Part shown: positions 43,651-49,801 of the stretch, one piece after another
Layout: each line of letters begins with the position of its first letter
How positions within the stretch are numbered: position 1 is the first letter of the stretch
DNA from: Myxococcota bacterium
Lineage (GTDB): Bacteria > Myxococcota_A > UBA9160 > UBA4427
Direction of reading: 5' to 3'
DNA: 49,801 bases
Assembly: GCA_028823175.1 (NCBI GenBank)
Contig: JAPKBZ010000030.1
Coordinates: 1 to 49,801, forward strand
Position numbers and translations under genes: made by a program
The notes under the pieces: generated by a model
What the model was told of the DNA's origin: nothing
What the model saw: only the letters and a program-made list of their open reading frames with translations
The model's database searches: none

Positions 43651-44496
43651 ATGAACCTCGCAACCCTTGCCCCCCTCCTCGCCCTGTTGCTGGCGTGCAA
43701 CGCGCTCGCCGCAGAAGAACCCGCCCCCGCCCGCTCGGTCCTGCTGGCCACCACCACGAGCGTCCGCGACTCGGGACTGCTCGACCGCCTGCTCCCGATC
43801 TTTAGCGCGCAGACCGGCATCGCGGTTCAGGCCGTCGCAGTCGGAACCGGGGCCGCCTTGCGCATGGGCCGAGAGGGCAACGCCGACATTCTCCTGACCC
43901 ACGCTCCCGCTGCTGAAAAGGAGATGTTGGCCGACGGGAGCCTGTCGAGTCGAATCGAAATCATGGAAAACTATTTTGTGATCGCCGGTCCCGCAGAGGA
44001 TCCAGCCGGAGTCGCCCAGGCGCCTACTGCCCAGGACGCCCTCGCGCGGATTTATCGCCTCGGGCTCCCTTTCGTGAGTCGGGGAGACGACTCGGGCACC
44101 CACAAACGCGAGAGAGCGCTACTCGCCGATGCGGGCATCGACCCCGACGCGAAGTGGCCCGGGCTGACGCGAACCGGCTCGGGCATGGGCATTTCGCTTC
44201 AGGTCGCCGGTCAGCGCCAGGCCTATATTTTGTCGGATGTCGGGACCTACCTCGCCTTTCGCCAGCGAATCGACCTGACGGTCCTGAGTCGGCCCGAGCC
44301 GGGCTTACGCAATATCTACTCGGTGCTCCTCGTCAATCCCGAAAAGTTCCCACGCGTTCGCGGAGAAGAAGCCTCACGTCTGGCCGACTTTCTCCAGGGT
44401 GAAGAGGCCCAGTCGATCATGCTGGCATTCGGCACCAAGAAAGTCGGCCGCCCCCTCTTTACACCCTTGAACCCCACAACCGGCGGGCCCCCCTGA
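43651..44496 (+). CDS. tupA: Tungstate-type ABC transporter substrate-binding protein
   Basis: This 281-aa periplasmic binding protein of the TupA type has a signal peptide ending in a lipobox-like LLAC or an ANALA-A site, so it is either lipid-anchored or soluble. The binding-site motif is TTTSVRDSGLLD (close to the TupA TTTS-x-x-DSGLLD), followed by GTGAALRMGREGNADILLTHAP and FVSRGDDSGTHKRE. TupA binds tungstate, and sometimes molybdate, with high affinity. TupB and TupC follow in order with gaps of 4 nt and an overlap of 4 nt, so this is one operon. Tungstate would feed tungsten or molybdenum cofactor enzymes. Confidence 0.93.
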   Translation: MNLATLAPLLALLLACNALAAEEPAPARSVLLATTTSVRDSGLLDRLLPIFSAQTGIAVQAVAVGTGAALRMGREGNADILLTHAPAAEKEMLADGSLSSRIEIMENYFVIAGPAEDPAGVAQAPTAQDALARIYRLGLPFVSRGDDSGTHKRERALLADAGIDPDAKWPGLTRTGSGMGISLQVAGQRQAYILSDVGTYLAFRQRIDLTVLSRPEPGLRNIYSVLLVNPEKFPRVRGEEASRLADFLQGEEAQSIMLAFGTKKVGRPLFTPLNPTTGGPP

Positions 44497-44500
44497 TCCC

Positions 44501-45157
44501 ATGGCCGAACTCGACGGCCCCGCGCTGCTCTCCATCACGCTTCGCACCCTCGCGATTTGCGGGAGCTCTCTGGTCATGGCCCTCGGCCTGGGCGTGCCCA
44601 TTGGAATCTGGCTGGGCAGCCGCCAGTTCCCGGGCCGCCGGACCTTGCTCGGTCTCGTCAACTCGGGCATGGGCGCGCCTCCGGTGGTGGTGGGGTTGCT
44701 CGTCGCGCAACTCTTCTACCGCAGCGGCCCCCTGGGCCATCTCGAATTGTGGTACTCGACCCAGGCAATGGTCACCGCTCAGATCCTCATCGCCCTGCCC
44801 CTGGTGATCGCCTTGGTCGTCGCCGCAGTCGCCTCCCTCGACGAGGATTGGGCGCTTCAAGTGCGCGCCCTGGGCATTCCCCCAATCTGGCGCCAGTGGC
44901 TGCTCCTGCGCGAAATCCGACTCGGGCTTCTGGCCGCCGTGATCGCCGCCCTCGGCGGAATTCTCTCTGAAGTGGGCGCCGTGATGCAGACCGGGGGCAA
45001 TCTCGAGGGCGAAACTCGTGTGCTCACCACCGCCATCTTGATGTACACGCGAATGGGACTCTTCGAATCGGCCTACGCCCTGGCCGCAGTCCTGCTCGGC
45101 CTGATGCTTGTCCTGGCCGGTCTGTTGACCTGGGTCCAGTACGGAGAGCGAAAATGA
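44501..45157 (+). CDS. tupB: Tungstate-type ABC transporter permease
   Basis: This 218-aa inner-membrane permease of the BPD transporter family has about five helices. The EAA-loop segment is in AAVASLDEDWALQVRALGIPPIWRQWLLLRE, with the conserved G residue. It shares length and pattern with TupB (GAPPVVVGLLVAQLFYR, LGGILSEVGAVMQTGGNLEG). It lies 4 nt after tupA and overlaps tupC by 4 nt (ATGA), fixing both boundaries. Confidence 0.93.
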   Translation: MAELDGPALLSITLRTLAICGSSLVMALGLGVPIGIWLGSRQFPGRRTLLGLVNSGMGAPPVVVGLLVAQLFYRSGPLGHLELWYSTQAMVTAQILIALPLVIALVVAAVASLDEDWALQVRALGIPPIWRQWLLLREIRLGLLAAVIAALGGILSEVGAVMQTGGNLEGETRVLTTAILMYTRMGLFESAYALAAVLLGLMLVLAGLLTWVQYGERK

Positions 45158-46224
45158 GCGCAGTCCTCGTGGCCCGCGACCTGCGAATGATTCGCCGATC
45201 CGTGGCCAGCTGTTTTGAGCTCAAGATTTCGCACCTTGAGATGCGCTCTTCCGAGGTGCTCGCTGTATTGGGCTCGAATGGCGCCGGCAAGAGCACTCTC
45301 CTGCGCGCCTTCGCCGGACTCGAGGAACCTACGGCGGGCGAGATCGTTCGCCAAGGCCAGGGACCCGTCACAATGGTCTTCCAAAGGCCGATTGCCCTGG
45401 CGGGAAGCGTCCTCCACAACGTGAGTATCGCGCTCCGGGCCCAGGGCCTGCCGAGCCCCGAGATCCGCCGACGCTCGAACGAAGCCCTGGAACATTTCGG
45501 AATTTCCAAGTTGGCAGCCCGCCCCGCGACCGCCCTCTCGGGCGGAGAGCTGCGGCGCCTCGCCTTGGCCCGAGCTTTCGCTCTCGAGCCGGCGGTCCTC
45601 CTTCTCGATGAGCCCTTCGATGACCTCGACGCCGGCGGCCAGGAAACTCTCTCTCGGGATTTACGCCAGGCGGTGGCGCAGACCGGGGTGGCGGTGGGCG
45701 TGGTCACTCACGACCTGCGCCGAGCTGTCCTCGTCAGCGACCGCATCGCGGTGCTGATCGACGGCCAACTGCGCCAGGTCGGGGAACGCAACGCAGTGCT
45801 CAATCACCCGGCCGATCTCAAGGTTGCTCGCCTGGTGGGCATGAGCAACCTGATCCCCGCCGAGTTCGACGCTCAAGGCCTCGGGACCATCGACGCCCTG
45901 CACTCGATTCCCACAGGCCAACCCGGCACACCCGGGCCGGGCTGGATCGGAATCCGCCCGGAGCATCTCAAAGTGGACGTCGGGCGCGGCGAGGGAACGG
46001 CCATCGGCGAGGGGGAACTCGTCGAGTTTTCCTCGGATGGGCTTCTGGCCACCCTCACCATCGCCTGGGCGGGACAGACCCTGAGAACCCACCTGGTCGC
46101 CGGTCGGGGGCTCGCTCGGGACCTGCGGACAGGCGACCGAGTCTCTCTGGCCCTGCGCCTCGAGGACGTCCATGTCCTTCGAGATAGCCCCCAAGGGGAG
46201 GGTGAACTCCTCCCAATGGCTTGA
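45154..46224 (+). CDS. tupC: Tungstate-type ABC transporter ATP-binding protein
   Basis: This 356-aa ABC ATPase has Walker A GSNGAGKS (40-47), Q-loop region MVFQRP, the signature LSGGELRRLALARA, Walker B VLLLDEPFDDLD and the His switch VVTHDLRR. It is longer than a minimal TupC because of a C-terminal TOBE-like domain (about 260-350, GWIGIRPEHLKVD), as in ModC and WtpC, which can bind the oxyanion and feed back on transport. Its start overlaps tupB by 4 nt. Confidence 0.93.
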   Translation: MSAVLVARDLRMIRRSVASCFELKISHLEMRSSEVLAVLGSNGAGKSTLLRAFAGLEEPTAGEIVRQGQGPVTMVFQRPIALAGSVLHNVSIALRAQGLPSPEIRRRSNEALEHFGISKLAARPATALSGGELRRLALARAFALEPAVLLLDEPFDDLDAGGQETLSRDLRQAVAQTGVAVGVVTHDLRRAVLVSDRIAVLIDGQLRQVGERNAVLNHPADLKVARLVGMSNLIPAEFDAQGLGTIDALHSIPTGQPGTPGPGWIGIRPEHLKVDVGRGEGTAIGEGELVEFSSDGLLATLTIAWAGQTLRTHLVAGRGLARDLRTGDRVSLALRLEDVHVLRDSPQGEGELLPMA

Positions 46225-46370
46225 ACTGCCCGGGGATCCGACGCGCGGTCGAGTTTCATGGCAAACTGCCGGCACCCGCCGATACTCCTAGAGGGCCGGG
46301 GCCCCGACACCGCCCACGCCGAATCCGCCCCGGAACCGAACTTTTCGATTTTCCCGCGAAGGGCCCAAGC

Positions 46371-48239
46371 ATGGCTGAAACCAGGCGAGTTCCACACCCG
46401 ACGCCCGTTCCCGCGAACGGCGAGGAGACCTTTCGCCCGCCCCTCTCCCTCGACGAACTCCTCGAGATCCTGACCCGGACCGGCGCGCTCGACCCGGCCC
46501 ACGCCGCCGACCTCGCCGGGCGCAGAAGAACCCTCCGCAGCCAAGTCCTCAAGGAAAAGGTGGGCTCGGTCCGTTCCCAGGCCGCCGCACGCTACGACGT
46601 CTCCCCCTCCGAGATCGTGGCCGCCGTCGGCTATGCCCACGCGAAGGAACCCCGCCGTACGCTGAATGAAGAAACCATCGCCCAATGCATCGCCGAGGCG
46701 GCTCTCTACCCCTATCACAAACCCGATCCACTGGGCCTCGACAACGACCTCGTCACCCGCAGTTTCTCCCGGGCCTACGCCCACCGCAACGTCGTAGTCC
46801 CCGTGGGCCGCGATGGGGATCACCTCGAACTGGCCATCGCCGATCCCTTCGACAGCGCGCTTCGTGAATCCATCGAGACGACTCTTGGACGTCCGGTTCA
46901 GTATGTCATCTCGAGCAAGCGGGATATTCTGGCGATCATCGAGCGAGTCCATGGATTTCGCTCCAAGGTCGACCTGGCCAGTGAAGAACTCGAGGCCGGT
47001 CGGACCTCCACGGCCCTGGTGGAACTGGTCGAACTCCAGAGCAATGCCCAACTCTCAGCCTCCACCGAAGCCCACGTGGTGGCGGCCGTCGACTACCTCC
47101 TCAAGTATGCATTCGATCAGCGCGCCTCGGATATCCACCTCGACCCCAAGCAGGATGTGGCGGGGATTCGCTTCCGGATCGACGGCATCCTTCACAATAT
47201 CGAGCAACTGCCGCTGAGCGTCCACGCCGCGATCGCCTCGCGCATCAAGGTACTCGCGCGCATGGACGTCGCCGAGCGTCGACGCCCCCAGGACGGACGC
47301 ATAAAAACCCAGAACGGCGATCAGGAAGTGGAGCTCCGCGTCTCGAGTATGCCCACCGCCTACGGGGAAAAAATCGTGATCCGGGTCTTCGACCCGAATG
47401 TGCTGATGGCAGAGCTCCACGAGCTCGGGTTTACCCACGCGGAACGCGAGCGTTTCGAGTCCTGGATCACCTCCCCCAGCGGACTCGTTCTCGTCACGGG
47501 TCCAACGGGTTCGGGGAAGACCACGACGCTCTACTCGACCCTGCGCTACCTGGCCGGGCCGGAGATCAATATCACCAGCGTCGAAGATCCCATCGAGCTG
47601 ATCGATCCCCGCTTCAGTCAGGTTCAGGTTCAGCCCCAAATCGATGTCACCTTTGCGAGCGCCCTCCGAACCATCCTCCGCCAGGATCCCGACATCATCA
47701 TGGTGGGCGAGATCCGCGATGCCGAAACCGCCAGCATGGCGGTGCAAGCGGCCCTGACTGGCCACCTAGTCTTCTCCACCGTGCACACCCGAGACGCGGC
47801 GGGCGCCGTCACGCGCCTGGTCGAACTCGGTGTCGAACCCTTCCTGCTTTCCAGCGTGCTGCGGGGCGTCGTCGCCCAGAGGCTTGTTCGCCGGATTTGT
47901 CCCCATTGCGGAGTCGAGGGACACCTCAGCGCGGCCCAGGTGGAGGCACTCGGGATCAAGATCCCCGTGGAGCGACGCGATCAACTGCAGGTTCGCTTCG
48001 GCCAGGGCTGTGCCGATTGCCGAACGACGGGCCTCTACGGACGGATCGGAATCTTCGAATTGCTGGATGTCGGAAAGCGCGTGCAGGGCCTGATCCGTTC
48101 GGGTCGAGATGCCAATGAGATCGCCGAAGCAGGCCGTATAGAGGGAATGGAGAGCCTCCGGGAGAGTGCCATCCGCTGCCTCGCCGATGGGGTGACCACC
48201 TTCGAAGAAGTCATCCGCATCACGGCGGATCGCGCATGA
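46371..48239 (+). CDS. GspE/PilB-type secretion or pilus assembly ATPase
   Basis: This 622-aa hexameric secretion ATPase has an N-terminal MshEN-like region (about 65-215), then the T2SS/T4P core. The Asp box is SVEDPIEL (403-410), Walker A GPTGSGKT (377-384), Walker B IIMVGEIRD (442-450) and His box GHLVFSTVHT (464-473). A C-terminal tetracysteine site (CPHC at 510-513, CADC at 547-550) is typical of GspE and PilB. It powers type II secretion or type IV pilus extension from the cytoplasmic face of the inner membrane. The ATG at 46371 has only a weak GAAGGG upstream. No other secretion gene is adjacent; instead a Ycf46-like ATPase overlaps it by 4 nt. Confidence 0.93.
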   Translation: MAETRRVPHPTPVPANGEETFRPPLSLDELLEILTRTGALDPAHAADLAGRRRTLRSQVLKEKVGSVRSQAAARYDVSPSEIVAAVGYAHAKEPRRTLNEETIAQCIAEAALYPYHKPDPLGLDNDLVTRSFSRAYAHRNVVVPVGRDGDHLELAIADPFDSALRESIETTLGRPVQYVISSKRDILAIIERVHGFRSKVDLASEELEAGRTSTALVELVELQSNAQLSASTEAHVVAAVDYLLKYAFDQRASDIHLDPKQDVAGIRFRIDGILHNIEQLPLSVHAAIASRIKVLARMDVAERRRPQDGRIKTQNGDQEVELRVSSMPTAYGEKIVIRVFDPNVLMAELHELGFTHAERERFESWITSPSGLVLVTGPTGSGKTTTLYSTLRYLAGPEINITSVEDPIELIDPRFSQVQVQPQIDVTFASALRTILRQDPDIIMVGEIRDAETASMAVQAALTGHLVFSTVHTRDAAGAVTRLVELGVEPFLLSSVLRGVVAQRLVRRICPHCGVEGHLSAAQVEALGIKIPVERRDQLQVRFGQGCADCRTTGLYGRIGIFELLDVGKRVQGLIRSGRDANEIAEAGRIEGMESLRESAIRCLADGVTTFEEVIRITADRA

Positions 48240-49741
48240 ACTCCCCCCTCGGAGAAGAGATTTCGAGCCTCATCAGCTCGGGCTGGCAACTGGTGGCCTT
48301 CGAGAGCTTCGAGGAAGACCGGGCCCTCCGCATCCTCGAACGCGTCGCCCAGCACCATCAGCGGGCCCTCATCCCCTGGAGCCTGGCCGCCGGACTCGCC
48401 CCGGACAGCCGAGGGGCCGGCAGCCTGGAAGCCGGACTCGATGCCCTCGAGCAGGTCGAAGAACCCGCCGTTTTCGTTCTGCTCGATGTTCATCTCGAGG
48501 CGAATGCCGCCCTGCCCGTCCGCCATCTTCGCGACCTGCTTGCGCGCCTCGCGCGCAAGCAGCAATGCGTCGTACTCCTCGGGCCCCGGGTTGATTTGCC
48601 TCTGGAATTGAGCCGGGAGGCGGGCCGGGTTTCGCTGCCTCTGCCCCGAGGCGACGAACTCCATGCCCTCTTCCGAAAGGCGCTGAACGGGGTCGATGCC
48701 GCCGAAAATTCCGAGGCGTTGAAGGACTGCGTGCAGGGAGCTCTGGGGCTGACCGCCGCCGAATCGCTTCGCGTTTTTCGCCGTTCCATCGCCCTTTCGG
48801 GCGGGCTCAACGCCTCCACCGTCGACCGGGTCGTCGCCGCCAAACGCGAAGCCCTGCAACGCACCCCCGCCCTCAGCTTTCAGGATGCCCAACAGGACCT
48901 CGACGATGTCGGCGGCCTCGGAGAACTCAAGCACTGGCTGAGAGAACGTCAGAAAGCCTTCGGGGAAGAGGCGCGCAGCTTCAATCTGCCGCCACCGCGG
49001 GGGCTGCTCATCCTCGGGGTCCAGGGCTGTGGCAAGTCCCTCTCCGCCAAGGCCGTGGCCCGGGAGTGGCATTTCCCCCTGCTCAGGCTCGACCTAGCCG
49101 CCATTTTCTCCGGCAACCAGTCGAGTCCCGAGGCCGCGATTCGCGAGGCTGTAGCCGTGGCGGAATCGATTGCGCCCGCGGTCCTCTGGATTGACGAGAT
49201 CGAAAAGGGGTTCGCCACCAGCGAGGCCGATCCCCACGGCGTCCGAGTGCTGGGCTCCTTCCTCACGTGGATGGCCGAGAAGACGGCCCCGGTCTTCGTC
49301 GTCGCCACTGCGAATGATGTGGCGAACCTGCCGCCGGAGCTCCTGCGCCGGGGGCGCTTCGACGAGCTCTTCTTCGTCGATCTGCCCACCGCCGAGGAAC
49401 GTCGCGAGATCCTCAAAATTCATATCGAGGCGCGTGGCCGCGACCCTAAGCAATTCGACCTCGAGGCGCTGGCGATGGCCTCCGAACGTCTTTCCGGGGC
49501 CGAACTCGAGCAGGCAGTCGGCGCCGCCCTATACGCGGCCTTCGGGGCGGAGCGAGAACTCGAGGACAACGACCTCGCCAATGCGATCTCGGAATCCGTC
49601 CCCCTCTACGACACCTACGAAGATCGGGTCAAGGAATTGCGGGACTGGGCCCAGACCCGCACGCGTCCGGCCAGCGTCGATGGAAAGATGGCCGAACTCT
49701 TCGACTCGTCCACGACCGCCCCTCCGGCACCGGACAAATAA
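48236..49741 (+). CDS. Ycf46-like AAA ATPase
   Basis: This 501-aa AAA protein is of the Ycf46/FtsH-like type but has no transmembrane segment or zinc protease domain. The N-terminal half (1-210) resembles a degenerate ATPase (VFVLLDVHLE and CVVLLGPRVDLP at strand positions, no Walker A). The C-terminal half is a complete AAA module: Walker A GVQGCGKS (261-268), Walker B VLWIDEIEKG, sensor 1 in VVATANDVANLP and arginine finger(s) in PPELLRRGRFDE. The C-terminus is the usual helical lid. The start ATG overlaps the GspE-like stop by 4 nt, so the two ATPases are translationally coupled. The substrate is unknown. Confidence 0.9.
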   Translation: MNSPLGEEISSLISSGWQLVAFESFEEDRALRILERVAQHHQRALIPWSLAAGLAPDSRGAGSLEAGLDALEQVEEPAVFVLLDVHLEANAALPVRHLRDLLARLARKQQCVVLLGPRVDLPLELSREAGRVSLPLPRGDELHALFRKALNGVDAAENSEALKDCVQGALGLTAAESLRVFRRSIALSGGLNASTVDRVVAAKREALQRTPALSFQDAQQDLDDVGGLGELKHWLRERQKAFGEEARSFNLPPPRGLLILGVQGCGKSLSAKAVAREWHFPLLRLDLAAIFSGNQSSPEAAIREAVAVAESIAPAVLWIDEIEKGFATSEADPHGVRVLGSFLTWMAEKTAPVFVVATANDVANLPPELLRRGRFDELFFVDLPTAEERREILKIHIEARGRDPKQFDLEALAMASERLSGAELEQAVGAALYAAFGAERELEDNDLANAISESVPLYDTYEDRVKELRDWAQTRTRPASVDGKMAELFDSSTTAPPAPDK

Positions 49742-49801
49742 GTCCAGGTACTGGCCAAATAAGTCCAGGTACTGGCCAGGTAAGTCCAGGTACTGGCCAG
49801 G
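49740..49801. repeat. 21-bp tandem repeat array running off the window
   Basis: Almost three copies of a 21-bp unit, AAGTCCAGGTACTGGCCARRT, occur at 49740-49760, 49761-49781 and 49782-49801 (truncated by the window edge). Each contains the near-palindrome CCAG-GTA-CTGG. The first unit starts in the TAA stop of the AAA gene, and the last nine bases before it (CGGACAAAT) resemble the unit end (TGGCCAAAT). The unit length is a multiple of three. The total copy number is not visible. Confidence 0.95.

Noticed and set aside
49740..49801. CRISPR array or 7-residue peptide repeat (KSRYWPx)
   Set aside because: There are no spacers between units, and the open frame is not that of the AAA gene, which stops at 49741; no start precedes it.

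Overview
The window is about 49.8 kb of GC-rich, gene-dense bacterial chromosome. It shows no prophage, insertion sequence, CRISPR array or rRNA. Many starts are GTG or TTG behind clear GGAG-type ribosome binding sites, and several neighbours overlap by 1-4 nt. Three features suggest an uncultured, Gram-negative, lipid- or steroid-degrading lineage of the former Deltaproteobacteria (Myxococcota or Binatia-like): exported proteins with PEP-CTERM-type sorting tails, several acyl-CoA dehydrogenases with phytanoyl-CoA dioxygenases, and lipoproteins. This placement is inferred from gene content only.

Layout. 0-15 kb is largely housekeeping: the ribosome-assembly GTPase Der with a YfgM-like TPR protein; a eukaryote-type (UAP1-like) sugar-nucleotide pyrophosphorylase overlapping a lysine/alanine-rich protein with a FYDLN-type zinc ribbon; a minus-strand operon of lytic transglycosylase, PfkB kinase and a small membrane coiled-coil protein; then a GHL10-like lipoprotein, queA and tgt for queuosine; a ROK kinase; a small lipoprotein; and initiator tRNA-fMet with a clear promoter and terminator. 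A DUF2007 gene is followed by a 12-bp tandem repeat array.

15-33 kb is acyl-CoA and lipid metabolism: carboxyltransferase, DUF1214-like protein, thiolase, fatty-acid/sterol hydroxylase, SDR, two acyl-CoA dehydrogenases behind a near-consensus promoter with a palindromic operator, a PF10118 metal-dependent hydrolase, a PhyH dioxygenase, a large M36-like secreted metallopeptidase, a third acyl-CoA-dehydrogenase-like protein and a PEP-CTERM protein.

33-43.6 kb is a divergent cluster. On the minus strand run TetR, GST, PhyH, a membrane hybrid histidine kinase and an alkylsulfatase-like metallo-beta-lactamase-fold protein whose metal ligands are mostly replaced. On the plus strand run an acyl-CoA synthetase, a flavoprotein and a second DUF1214-like protein. 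Together they look like a regulated catabolic unit for a hydrophobic acid, with a sensory module built in.

43.6-49.8 kb holds a tungstate-type ABC transporter (tupABC), a GspE/PilB secretion ATPase overlapping a Ycf46-like AAA ATPase, and a 21-bp tandem repeat that starts at the last stop codon and runs off the window.

The observations most worth following are the kinase plus metal-stripped MBL pair, the H1-like/FYDLN fusion, the operator at 22.47 kb, the GspE-Ycf46 pair and the two tandem repeat arrays.
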